Source: Rhizobium sp. BK313 (GTDB taxonomy: Bacteria > Pseudomonadota > Alphaproteobacteria > Rhizobiales > Rhizobiaceae). From it: a stretch of DNA of 64,000 bases. The translations under genes were made by a program, and so were the position numbers. The notes below the pieces were generated by a model that worked only from the letters and a program-made list of their open reading frames with translations, made no database searches and was not told where the DNA came from. Positions 36,011 to 43,915 of this stretch are shown piece after piece. Where the stretch lies: contig NZ_JACHZQ010000001.1 in assembly GCF_014193655.1 (NCBI RefSeq), forward strand, positions 2,294,001-2,358,000. The letters are read 5' to 3'. Position 1 is the stretch's first letter. Every line of letters starts with the position of its first letter.

Positions 36011-36529
36011 ATGCCGGTCTATGTCGCCCTGCTGCGTGCCGTCAACGTCGGCGGCACCGGCACTCTGCCGATGGCCGAGCTGAAAGCGCTCTGCGAGGAC
36101 ATCGGCTTCACCGATGTGAAGACCTATATCCAGAGCGGCAATGTGCTCTTTCAGTCCGACAAGGACGAGATAGCGGTGCAGAAGCATCTGGAAGAAGCAC
36201 TGGCGGTCAAGATGGGCAAATCGCCGGGCGTTATCCTGCGTAGCCGTCAAGAAATGGAGGCCGCGGCGGAAGGCTCGCCCTTCCCGCATGCCAAGCCGAA
36301 CTATCTGCTCGTCAACTTCCTCCCCGAACATCCACCGGCGGACGCTCTCGACAAGTTGGTTGCGCCTGGCGGCGAAGAGGTGCATGTCGCCGGCAAGGAG
36401 ATCTACGTTCATTATCCCGATGGCTCCGGACGCTCGAAATTGAAGCTGCCGGCGCTGAAAGCCGGGACGTCGCGGAACCTCAATACTGTCCGAAAACTGG
36501 TGGAAATGGCGCGGGAGATGGAAAGCTAG
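36011..36529 (+). CDS. DUF1697 family protein
   Basis: A 172-residue protein beginning MPVYVALLRAVNVGGTGTLPMAELKALC and containing the family's YIQSGNVLF, plus the ending RNLNTVRKLVEMA. DUF1697 proteins are common in bacteria and of unknown biochemical function. GGGAGGAA precedes the ATG. The 20-base gap to ptrB suggests cotranscription. Its 3' end overlaps the convergent TetR gene by 4 bases. Confidence 0.9.
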   Translation: MPVYVALLRAVNVGGTGTLPMAELKALCEDIGFTDVKTYIQSGNVLFQSDKDEIAVQKHLEEALAVKMGKSPGVILRSRQEMEAAAEGSPFPHAKPNYLLVNFLPEHPPADALDKLVAPGGEEVHVAGKEIYVHYPDGSGRSKLKLPALKAGTSRNLNTVRKLVEMAREMES

Positions 36530-37143
36530 CTAAAGCGAGGCCGGAACAGCAGCTTGATAAAACTGCGAAACACCAGGATCTGGTCCGACAAGCTATTGGG
36601 TTCCTTCAGCGCCTTCGATAACACAATGCCGCCTTCAAGCACGGTCGACACCATATCCGCGAGCTGATCGACATCCAGCGGCTCGCGTGGCTCGTAGACA
36701 ACCATGATCTCTTCAAACATCCCCCGGAAACGTCGCCGCCATGTCAGCGCCGCCTCGCGGTTGATCTCCTGGATCTCGCGATCGAATAGCCGTTCGTAGT
36801 AGCAAAAGCCTGCGACAAGGCATCCGGGATGGCCGTTCGGCAGATCGGACAACAATTCTGACAGCATTTTCAAGCCAAGCATGAAAGATTGCAGCGGATC
36901 GTCCATCAGTTCACGGGCGCGCCCGAAAATCTCGTCATAGATCCGGTTGTCGTTTTCGATGTAGCGCTGGATGAGCGCCTTGGCGAGTTCGTTTTTGTCG
37001 CGGAAGTGATAGAAGAACCCGCTTTTGGTGATGCCGGTTTCGGCGATCAGTTCATCGATTGAGGTGCCGCCGAAACCCTTTGCCAGCACGGCGGCTTCGG
37101 CAACCTCCAGCAGCCGGCTGCGCGTTTCGTCACCCTTTCGCAT
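36526..37143 (-). CDS. TetR family transcriptional regulator
   Basis: A 205-residue repressor. The N-terminal helix-turn-helix is TRSRLLEVAEAAVLAKGFGGTSIDELIAETGITKSGFFYHFRDKNELAKAL (about 5-55), with the recognition helix at TKSGFFYHF. The ligand domain contains LPNGHPGCLVAGFCYYE, typical of the AcrR subgroup with a TetR_C-type domain. Start is the Met of MRKGDETRSR; GAGGGGATC lies just before. It is divergent from the homocysteine methyltransferase gene, with a 17-base palindrome between the two. Confidence 0.9.
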   Translation of the reverse strand: MRKGDETRSRLLEVAEAAVLAKGFGGTSIDELIAETGITKSGFFYHFRDKNELAKALIQRYIENDNRIYDEIFGRARELMDDPLQSFMLGLKMLSELLSDLPNGHPGCLVAGFCYYERLFDREIQEINREAALTWRRRFRGMFEEIMVVYEPREPLDVDQLADMVSTVLEGGIVLSKALKEPNSLSDQILVFRSFIKLLFRPRFS

Positions 37144-37152
37144 GATCCCCTC

Positions 37153-37169
37153 CTGTACCAGCGGTACAG
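37153..37169. promoter_or_regulatory. Palindromic operator just upstream of the TetR gene
   Basis: CTGTACC-AGC-GGTACAG, a perfect 7-base inverted repeat with a 3-base centre. It lies 9 bases before the TetR start codon, overlapping the ribosome binding region, a common position for an autoregulatory TetR operator. The TACC/GGTA half-sites are typical for TetR family sites. Confidence 0.7.
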
Positions 37170-37369
37170 TATTGTTGCACAAACCCAGGGCCGCGCCTCC
37201 GGATCAGCGCGAGATCGAGGCCATAAGCCATTGAATAAAAAACGAAATGTCATTTCATATGTGTAGTATACCGCAAATCCTCTATTTTAGCAGATGTTAA
37301 ATAAGCGAAAATCGACCCTTCTGCAGTGCCAGCGTATGGCCGGGAGATATCAAGGGGTGGAGATCAAAA

Positions 37370-38332
37370 ATGGCCAAATCCAAATACAGAAACGATCTGC
37401 CGCAGCAGAGAAGCGGTATGTTCCTGACAGATGGTGGCATGGAAACGGTGCTGATATTTCATGAGGGCGTCGAGTTGCCGCAATTTGCTTCCTTCGTGCT
37501 GATGGCGACGCCGGAGGGCCGGCAGAAGGCCAAGGATTACTATCGGCGCTATCTCGACATCGCCAATCGCCACGGTACCGGCTTCGTGCTTGAGACCCCC
37601 ACATGGCGGGCCAGCGCCGACTGGGGCGAAAAGCTCGGCTATGATGCTCGTGCACTCAAGGCGGTCAACGAGGATGCGGTGGCAATGCTTTGCGAGCTAC
37701 GCTCGGAGTATGAACGTCCCACGACCCCAGTCGTTATCAGCGGCAACATCGGCCCGCGCGGCGACGGGTACAAGGCGGGTAGGATGAACGCGACAGAAGC
37801 CGAGGACTTTCACAGCGCACAAATCGCGAGCTTCGCCGGCACGGAAGCGGACATGGTGACCGCTCTGACGATCAATAACATCAATGAGGCGATTGGCATC
37901 GCCCGCGCCGCCAAGACGCACGGCATGCCATGTGCGATCGCCTTCACCGTGGAGACGGATGGCAGGCTTGTGACCGGGCGAACTATACAGGAGGCGATCG
38001 AAAGCACTGATGCCGCAAGCGACGGGTCACCCGTCTACTACATGATCAACTGCGCCCATCCCAGCCATTTCGATAGCGCGCTCGATGATGACAGTGCTTG
38101 GGTCAAACGCATCTGGGGTCTGCGCGCCAACGCCTCAATGATGAGCCATGCCGAACTCGACGAGAGCGAGACGCTCGATGATGGCGACCCAGCCGATCTC
38201 GGCCGTCGCTACCGGCAGCTTACCCGTCGTATGCCGCAGTTGCGTGTGCTCGGCGGCTGCTGCGGCACCGACCATCGCCATGTTGCGGCAATCTGCGAAG
38301 CCTGCCTGCCACGCGAGGCGGCGAGCGCCTGA
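37370..38332 (+). CDS. Homocysteine S-methyltransferase family protein
   Basis: A 320-residue protein of the single-domain zinc-type methyltransferase family. The opening MFLTDGGMETVLIF is diagnostic, and the three zinc ligands are visible: Cys in MINCAHPSHF (about 224) and the Cys pair in GGCCGTDHRH (about 299-300). Such enzymes methylate homocysteine or selenohomocysteine from S-methylmethionine or similar donors. Its position opposite a TetR gene with a shared palindrome suggests control by that repressor. ATG preceded by a weak GGTGGAG. Confidence 0.9.
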   Translation: MAKSKYRNDLPQQRSGMFLTDGGMETVLIFHEGVELPQFASFVLMATPEGRQKAKDYYRRYLDIANRHGTGFVLETPTWRASADWGEKLGYDARALKAVNEDAVAMLCELRSEYERPTTPVVISGNIGPRGDGYKAGRMNATEAEDFHSAQIASFAGTEADMVTALTINNINEAIGIARAAKTHGMPCAIAFTVETDGRLVTGRTIQEAIESTDAASDGSPVYYMINCAHPSHFDSALDDDSAWVKRIWGLRANASMMSHAELDESETLDDGDPADLGRRYRQLTRRMPQLRVLGGCCGTDHRHVAAICEACLPREAASA

Positions 38333-38449
38333 GATAGCCTGCAAGGTTGGAGTGCAACGATCAAATGCCTTGACCGCGGACAACGACGACGACGTGCTTT
38401 CCCCGCGCAGAACCTTGCGTGTCGTCCTCGCCAGCCCTACCTTAGAGCC

Positions 38450-39958
38450 ATGAGCTCACCCCTTCACGACAATGCGGTGCTAGATGCACCGCCGATACCG
38501 TTCGACAACAGCTATGTGCGCCTGCCGCCGCAGTTTTTTGCGGAACAGGCGCCTACGCCGGTCGCAGCGCCACGGCTGATCAAATTCAACACGGTTTTGG
38601 CACGCGATCTAGGGCTCGACGCAGACGTACTGGAGCGGGATGGAGCGGCGATCTTTTCCGGGAACAAGCTCCTGCCGGGTTCCGAGCCGATTGCAATGGC
38701 CTATGCCGGCCATCAGTTCGGCGGTTTTGTGCCGCAGCTCGGGGATGGCCGGGCGATTCTGCTCGGCGAAGTCACCGACCACAGCGGCAGGCGTCGCGAT
38801 ATCCAGCTCAAGGGGGCCGGGCCAACGCCATTTTCGCGGCGCGGTGACGGACGAGCGGCGCTTGGGCCGGTCTTGCGCGAATATATCGTCAGTGAAGCCA
38901 TGTATGCGCTCGGCATTCCAACGACACGGGCACTGGCGGCTGTCACCACTGGCGAGCGCGTCTATCGTGAAGAAGTGCTGCCCGGTGCCGTTTTCACCCG
39001 CGTCGCGGCAAGCCATATCCGTGTCGGCACTTTCCAGTACTTCGCCGCACGCGGCGATACGGACAGTCTGCGCATCCTCGCCGACCATGTCGTCGACCGG
39101 CATTATCCGGAGATCAAGGACAGACAAAACCGCTATCTCGCACTAATGGAAGCCGTTGCGGAACGGCAGGCAGCCTTGATCGCCCGCTGGCTGCATGTCG
39201 GCTTCATCCATGGGGTGATGAACACCGACAATATGACTATTTCCGGCGAAACGATCGACTACGGCCCCTGCGCCTTCATGGACAGCTACAATCCGGCAAC
39301 TGTTTTTTCTTCGATCGATCGCCATGGCCGCTACGCCTATGCCAACCAACCGGCGATCGGCCAATGGAACATCGCTAGGCTCGGCGAAACGCTGCTGTCA
39401 TTGATCGACCCGTCGCTGGACGCGGCCGTCGACCTGGCAAATGGCGTGATCAAGACCTATGGCGAGCGTTTTCAGGCCCATTGGCTTGCCGGCATGCGCG
39501 GCAAGATCGGTCTTGCAACCGAGGAAGACGACGATCTCGATCTAATCCAGGCACTGTTGGCGTTGATGCAACAGCAAGAAGCGGATTTCACGCTAACCTT
39601 CCGGCGGCTCTCCACTCTCGCTGAAAGCGACGACAGCGAGGCCCCTTTTACGGCCAGTTTCAAGGATCCAGATTCCGCTGCGCCATGGCTGGTTCGCTGG
39701 CGAGAGCGACTCAATCGTGAACCACAATTGCCCAGCGAACGTGCACGGGCGATGCGGGGGGTGAATCCGGCTTTCATTCCGCGCAATCATCGAGTCGAAC
39801 AGGCTATTGAAGCGGCGGTCGAGGACGATGATTTTTCACTGTTCGAGGTGCTGCTGACGGTGCTTGCCAAGCCCTACGAGGACCAGCCGGCTTTCGCGCC
39901 CTATGCCGAACCACCGCAGCCGGCGGAGCGGGTGCTGCAGACCTTCTGCGGAACGTAA
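38450..39958 (+). CDS. selO: Protein adenylyltransferase SelO (YdiU)
   Basis: A 502-residue pseudokinase-fold AMPylator. Conserved landmarks: AYAGHQFGGFVPQLGDGRAILLGE (about 84-107), QLKGAGPTPFSRRGDGRAALGPVLREYIVSEAM (ATP-binding Lys and Arg region), and HGVMNTDNMTISGETIDYGPCAFMD (metal-binding Asn/Asp). The C terminus ends QTFCGT; in many SelO proteins the corresponding residue is selenocysteine or Cys and is part of a redox switch. SelO transfers AMP to Ser, Thr and Tyr of redox proteins. It starts about 117 bases after the methyltransferase gene. Confidence 0.93.
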   Translation: MSSPLHDNAVLDAPPIPFDNSYVRLPPQFFAEQAPTPVAAPRLIKFNTVLARDLGLDADVLERDGAAIFSGNKLLPGSEPIAMAYAGHQFGGFVPQLGDGRAILLGEVTDHSGRRRDIQLKGAGPTPFSRRGDGRAALGPVLREYIVSEAMYALGIPTTRALAAVTTGERVYREEVLPGAVFTRVAASHIRVGTFQYFAARGDTDSLRILADHVVDRHYPEIKDRQNRYLALMEAVAERQAALIARWLHVGFIHGVMNTDNMTISGETIDYGPCAFMDSYNPATVFSSIDRHGRYAYANQPAIGQWNIARLGETLLSLIDPSLDAAVDLANGVIKTYGERFQAHWLAGMRGKIGLATEEDDDLDLIQALLALMQQQEADFTLTFRRLSTLAESDDSEAPFTASFKDPDSAAPWLVRWRERLNREPQLPSERARAMRGVNPAFIPRNHRVEQAIEAAVEDDDFSLFEVLLTVLAKPYEDQPAFAPYAEPPQPAERVLQTFCGT

Positions 39959-40031
39959 GAGAGACTTAGCACACAAGCCCCGGACATGTTTGCGGAGTCA
40001 TCGTCGCGTCAACCCACAGGGAGATATGACG

Positions 40032-40559
40032 ATGAAAGTTCATCACAGCACCCAGAGTTTTTTCAGCAGCCCGATAAAGAGCCAGCAGGATACAGAGACT
40101 GACGACAGCACGGCGTTTATGCTGCCCGACGACAGCGACCAGCAGCAGGCGCAGGCGCCGTCGATCACATCCAGCGGCGTCCCCTCCTCCATTTCGTCCG
40201 CCTTTTGGCTCAGCCAGACCGGTCAGACGGCGCCATCGACATCAGATGTCGACGCCGACCAGAGCGATGGCGCGGCTCCCAGCATCGACGGTTCCGAATC
40301 ATCGAGCGAATCTTCGAGCCAGGATATCCTGGACGAGTTCGCCAAGCTGGCGAACATGACGCCGGCAGAAAAGATCCGCGCTCAATATCTGGAACAACAC
40401 AATTTGACGGAAGATTCATTCAGCAAGTTGCCGGCGGACCAGCAGAAGGCGATCAACGATGAGATCGCCAATCAAATCAAGCAGCAGCTCGGCAACGACA
40501 ACCAGGCCGACGACGGCGACGAAACGGATAGTGCGGCCGCCGCCTTATCCATCGCTTGA
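40032..40559 (+). CDS. Acidic, Ser/Gln-rich hypothetical protein (175 aa)
   Basis: A 175-residue protein starting MKVHHSTQSFFSSPIKSQQD. It is rich in Asp, Ser and Gln, likely disordered in the first 95 residues, then has a helical region ILDEFAKLANMTPAEKIRAQYLEQHNLTEDSFSKLP and another Gln/Asp-rich end. No signal peptide. AGGGAG lies 8 bases before the ATG; the ATG two codons earlier is too close to it. The MTPAEKIRAQYLEQHNLTEDSF stretch looks like a short conserved domain, but I do not recognise it. A hairpin follows its stop. Confidence 0.65.
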   Translation: MKVHHSTQSFFSSPIKSQQDTETDDSTAFMLPDDSDQQQAQAPSITSSGVPSSISSAFWLSQTGQTAPSTSDVDADQSDGAAPSIDGSESSSESSSQDILDEFAKLANMTPAEKIRAQYLEQHNLTEDSFSKLPADQQKAINDEIANQIKQQLGNDNQADDGDETDSAAAALSIA

Positions 40560-40578
40560 GCTTCCTCGAAATGACATG

Positions 40579-40620
40579 AAGGCGATACGATCCTGATTCA
40601 CATCAAGTTTGTATCGCCTT
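40579..40620 (+). terminator. Hairpin after the acidic hypothetical gene
   Basis: Perfect 10-base stem AAGGCGATAC / GTATCGCCTT with a 22-base loop, followed by GATTTTACTA. The long loop makes this a weaker terminator, but it lies in the right place, 20 bases after the stop codon. Confidence 0.55.
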
Positions 40621-40649
40621 GATTTTACTATTTACATTTCAAGACGCTA

Positions 40650-41675
40650 CTATTTTACCCCCACCATGCCCGCGATGATCTTGGCGACTTCGGCGAAGAC
40701 GGCTTCGATATCTTTTGCCGGTGCAGTTGCTTCGCCGACATAGGTAGTGACGAGAATCGGGCCGCGGTCGGTCGGCCATATGACGGCGACGTCGGCATAA
40801 GAGCCGTTCTGACCGGTGCCGGTCTTGTCGCCGACCTTCCATTCCTTCGGCAGACCGGCGCGCAGACGGGCATTGCCGGTGGTGTTGTTGACCAGCCAGT
40901 TCGACAATTGATCGCGCGAGGTCTCCGACAGCGTATTGCCGAGCGTCAGAAGCCCGATCGTATCCAGCATGGAATCAGGCGTCGTCGTGTCGCGCGGATC
41001 GTCCTTGATTGCCTGGTTGACGTCAGGCTCTTTGCGGTCGAGCCGGGTTTCGGTGTCGCCGGTCGTACGCAGCCATGCGGTTAGCGCCGACGGCCCCCCG
41101 AAGCTGTCGAGCAGCAGATTGCCGGCGGTGTTGTCGCTCAGCGTGATTGCAGCCCCACAAAGTTGGGCGATCGTCATACCGTCGGTACCGGCATGCTTTT
41201 CGGTCTCCGGCGAATAGGTGACGACCACGTCCTTGCCGTAAGTGACACGGCGATCGAGCTTCTCTACGCCTTGGTCGACACGGGCAAGCACGAAGCCGAC
41301 AGCAAGCGCCTTATAGGTGCTGCACAGCGCAAATCGCTCCGCTTCGCGATAGCCGAGCGAAATGTTGGTTTCCGTATCCAGCACGGAAACACCGAGACGG
41401 CCGCCTGTCTTCTTTTCCAGATCCGCCAACTGCTTGTCGGCATCATCCGTCAATTGAGAATTGTCGGGACCTTGGTCGTCATCCATGTCCGGACCGTCGT
41501 CGGGTGCCACGGAATTATCCTGGGTATCGGATGCGTCGGGCACGGGAGCTGTCGCGTTGGGGCTCTTGTTGGCGCTGGCGTCCTGCGCAAACAGGGCTTT
41601 GGGCCCAAATGTCAGAGCGGGAAGAAGCAACGCCGAGCCTGCCAAGAGGCGGCGGCGGGTAAGCAGTATGCGCAT
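40650..41675 (-). CDS. Class A beta-lactamase with long acidic linker
   Basis: A 341-residue protein. The N terminus has a twin-arginine-like signal (LTRRRLLAGSALLL), then an unusual acidic, Pro/Asn-rich linker (about 31-80, many Asp), then the class A domain (about 82-341). Catalytic motifs are intact: STYK with Ser119 (Ambler 70), SDN at 180-182 (130 loop), Glu216 in the omega loop RKEPDVNQA (Ambler 166), and KTG at 284-286 (Ambler 234). So it is expected to hydrolyse penicillins or related beta-lactams. Cys precedes the active Ser. Single gene; substrate range cannot be read from sequence. Confidence 0.92.
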   Translation of the reverse strand: MRILLTRRRLLAGSALLLPALTFGPKALFAQDASANKSPNATAPVPDASDTQDNSVAPDDGPDMDDDQGPDNSQLTDDADKQLADLEKKTGGRLGVSVLDTETNISLGYREAERFALCSTYKALAVGFVLARVDQGVEKLDRRVTYGKDVVVTYSPETEKHAGTDGMTIAQLCGAAITLSDNTAGNLLLDSFGGPSALTAWLRTTGDTETRLDRKEPDVNQAIKDDPRDTTTPDSMLDTIGLLTLGNTLSETSRDQLSNWLVNNTTGNARLRAGLPKEWKVGDKTGTGQNGSYADVAVIWPTDRGPILVTTYVGEATAPAKDIEAVFAEVAKIIAGMVGVK

Positions 41676-41760
41676 GCGGAAGCCTCCAGCGGAATCAGGC
41701 GAATTCTGAGCTAAGCGAGGAATATGGCAAGCCTCTGACGCGCCCAGTTTCCATCAGACT

Positions 41761-42720
41761 TTATGCTGCTTTTTTGACCGTGACTTCAACGGTGACATGC
41801 GACAATTCGTGGATACCGGCCAGCCTTGCCTTGTAGAAGGCAGGGTCACGTAGCTCCGGCGTTACCACAGCGACGATCGCCGCATGATGGCCAGGACCGA
41901 CTTGCCAGACATGCAGATCGGTGATGCGGTCGGCGTCCGTTTCGATGACCTCACGGATCTCATCCGGCAGGTCCTCGCCCGGAGGGATGAAGTCGAGCAA
42001 GATTGCGCCTGAGGCACGCAAGAGGCTCCAGGACCACTGCAAGATCACCAGACCACCGACAATGCCCATCAGCGGATCGAGAAAGGTCCAGCCGAAGCGG
42101 CTGCCGAGTAGAAGGGCGACAATGGCCAGAACCGAGGTCATGGCATCGGCGATGACATGGACATAGGCCGAGCGCAGATTGTTGTCCTTGCCGCCATGAT
42201 CATGATCGTGGTGATGGTCATGCGCGTGGTGATGATCATGTCCATGCCCGTGATGATGGTGGTCGTGATCGTCCCGCAGCAGCCATGCGCTGACAAGATT
42301 GACGAGGAGGCCGACAAAGGCAATGGCGATCGCCTCACGGAAATTGATTGCCACCGGATTCTGCAATCGCAGCAGGCTTTCCCAGGCCATCAACAGCGCG
42401 ATCATGGCGAGGACGATAGCGCTGGCGAAGCCGGCAAGATCGCCGAGTTTCCCGGTGCCGAAGGTGAAGCGTGAATTGTGGGCGTGGCGGCGGGCATAGA
42501 GATAGGCCAGCGCCGAAATCAGCATGGCGCTGGCATGCGTCGACATGTGCCAGCCATCGGCGACCAGCGCCATCGAGCCATACAGCGTGCCGGCGCCGAT
42601 TTCGACCGCCATCATCACCGTCGTCAGTGCGATGACCAGCCAGATGCGGCGTTCGTTACGACGATGATCGGCGCCCAGAAATACATGGCTATGCGTCAAC
42701 GCATCCGAAGAAGTACTCAT
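41761..42720 (-). CDS. dmeF: Cation diffusion facilitator DmeF (Co/Ni efflux)
   Basis: A 319-residue CDF transporter with six TM helices. Metal-site residues are visible in TM2 (ADGWHMSTH, Asp55 and His58) and TM5 (HVIADAMTS, His188 and Asp192). A long His/Asp loop lies between TM4 and TM5 (about 151-175, more than half His), typical for DmeF-type cobalt and nickel exporters. The C-terminal cytoplasmic domain follows (DADRITDLHVWQVGPGHHAA). In R. leguminosarum dmeRF gives resistance to cobalt and nickel. Immediately follows dmeR. Confidence 0.92.
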   Translation of the reverse strand: MSTSSDALTHSHVFLGADHRRNERRIWLVIALTTVMMAVEIGAGTLYGSMALVADGWHMSTHASAMLISALAYLYARRHAHNSRFTFGTGKLGDLAGFASAIVLAMIALLMAWESLLRLQNPVAINFREAIAIAFVGLLVNLVSAWLLRDDHDHHHHGHGHDHHHAHDHHHDHDHGGKDNNLRSAYVHVIADAMTSVLAIVALLLGSRFGWTFLDPLMGIVGGLVILQWSWSLLRASGAILLDFIPPGEDLPDEIREVIETDADRITDLHVWQVGPGHHAAIVAVVTPELRDPAFYKARLAGIHELSHVTVEVTVKKAA

Positions 42721-42757
42721 GAAATCAGTCTCCCGTTGGGGTTACCAAAGCCTCTGA

Positions 42758-43030
42758 TCAGCGCAGATAGGTCTTCAGCACATCGGATATTTCATCGACC
42801 GCCTGGCGGCGAGCCTGCTCGCTTTCGGCTTGGAGCACATGCTCCTGCAGATGATCTTCCAATATCTCGCCGGTCAGTCCTGTCAGGGCGCCACGGATGG
42901 AAGCGAGAAGCTGCAAGACCTCCCCACAGGGCCGCTCGGCCTCCAGCGCCCTCTCCACTGCCTCCATCTGTCCTTTGAGACGGCGAACGCGGGAAAGTAG
43001 CTTGGCTTGCTGACGGATAGTATGGGACAT
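42758..43030 (-). CDS. dmeR: RcnR/CsoR-type metal-responsive repressor DmeR
   Basis: A 90-residue all-helical repressor starting MSHTIRQQAKLLSRVRRLKGQMEAVERALE, with the conserved RVRRLKGQ first helix. Metal ligands expected for the RcnR/DmeR group are His3, Cys35 (ERPCGEVLQ), His60 and His64 (EDHLQEHV). On binding Co or Ni it releases DNA and allows dmeF expression. A long in-frame extension upstream (to 43306) has no family similarity. GAGG lies before the ATG and the operator is immediately upstream. Confidence 0.92.
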   Translation of the reverse strand: MSHTIRQQAKLLSRVRRLKGQMEAVERALEAERPCGEVLQLLASIRGALTGLTGEILEDHLQEHVLQAESEQARRQAVDEISDVLKTYLR

Positions 43031-43040
43031 GTCGGCCTCG

Positions 43041-43070
43041 TTTATAATATAGGGGGGTATACTATAATTA
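43041..43070. promoter_or_regulatory. DmeR operator (G-tract flanked by AT-rich inverted repeat)
   Basis: TATAATATA-GGGGGG-TATACTATA, a G6 tract at 43052-43057 flanked by AT-rich inverted arms. This is the form of RcnR/DmeR-type sites, and close to the dmeR box described in R. leguminosarum. It is 11 bases before the dmeR start codon, so it should control the dmeRF operon. Confidence 0.8.
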
Positions 43071-43077
43071 TCACCAA

Positions 43078-43107
43078 GAGAAAACCCGCGCTCGGTGACA
43101 CGCGGGT
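43078..43107 (-). terminator. Minus-strand terminator upstream of the dmeR operator
   Basis: Stem ACCCGCG / CGCGGGT with a 10-base loop; on the minus strand it is followed by TTTTC. It lies upstream of dmeR with no minus-strand gene to its right in the 200 bases before it, so it would end a transcript of unknown origin. Confidence 0.6.
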
Positions 43108-43387
43108 GCGATAGACTGACGCGCTGACGCCCGCGGATCGAAATCAACCGCATTACCGATGTCGCACATGGCTCATGAGGAGGCATTGAGCCTCCCCATT
43201 GACAAATCCGCCATTCCAGATCATTTATGCGCCCATGATCACGCACGCGCTCCATAACTGCTCGTATTTTTGGCTGTACCTGTAAGGGGCGGCCGAGACA
43301 GATCATTTTGTCAACAAGCCGCCGTCAGGCGGCTTTGTTGTATCGGCAGCGTCCTGACGGCATATTCGAAAAAGGACGCCAAACCCC
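43108..43387. other. Non-coding stretch between two terminators, possible small RNA
   Basis: About 280 bases without a gene, flanked by a minus-strand terminator (43078-43107) and containing a plus-strand terminator (43316-43341). The interior has nested stem-loops (GGCTCA ... TGAGCC and GGAGGC-attga-GCCTCC around 43166-43195). This could hold a small RNA on either strand. Confidence 0.35.
43316..43341 (+). terminator. Plus-strand terminator-like hairpin
   Basis: Perfect 8-base stem AAGCCGCC / GGCGGCTT with a GTCA loop, followed by TGTTGT. No plus-strand protein gene ends before it, so it either ends a short RNA or is only a hairpin in the leader of the acetyltransferase gene. Confidence 0.55.
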
Positions 43388-43876
43388 ATGCTAGATGATA
43401 GCGAAATTTCACTTCTCCGCCCGCCTGTCATCACTATCCGCCATGCGCACCCCCGCGATTTGCCGGAGTTGAACGACATGATCCGGCTGCTCGCCGCCCA
43501 TCACGGCGATCCTTCAGCCACCACCCCGGAACAGCTCGAACGAGATCTCTTCGGCCCGGTGCCGTGGATCACGGCCCTAGTGGCGGAAGGCGAAAACGGA
43601 CTGATCGGCTACGCCATCCTCGTACCGCTCTACCGGGCGCAGGAAGGTCAACGCGGCATGGACCTGCATCACCTCTTCGTGCGCGACGGCCATCGCGGCC
43701 ATGGCGTCGGCCAGCATCTCGTCGACCGCGCTCGCGACGTCGCCCGCAAGGCCGGCTGCGGCTACCTCTCCGTCAGTGCCGCGACCGGGAATGTCCAGGC
43801 GCACCGCTTCTACGAACAAATGGATTTCAAACCGCGCCCCGTCACCGGCATGCGCTATCTGCAGGCGCTTGCATGA
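43388..43876 (+). CDS. GNAT family N-acetyltransferase
   Basis: A 162-residue GNAT enzyme with ITIRHAHPRDLPELNDMIRLLAAHHG at the start, the acetyl-CoA-binding motif RDGHRGHGVGQHLVD (about 99-113), and the C-terminal AHRFYEQMDFKPRPVTGMRYLQ. The AAHHG segment resembles spermidine acetyltransferases and diamine acetyltransferases, but the substrate cannot be decided. Stands alone; convergent with the C39-like gene. Confidence 0.9.
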   Translation: MLDDSEISLLRPPVITIRHAHPRDLPELNDMIRLLAAHHGDPSATTPEQLERDLFGPVPWITALVAEGENGLIGYAILVPLYRAQEGQRGMDLHHLFVRDGHRGHGVGQHLVDRARDVARKAGCGYLSVSAATGNVQAHRFYEQMDFKPRPVTGMRYLQALA

Positions 43877-43915
43877 AACGGACCAACGCCGGGATCGCCA
43901 AAGATCTTCCTGTCA

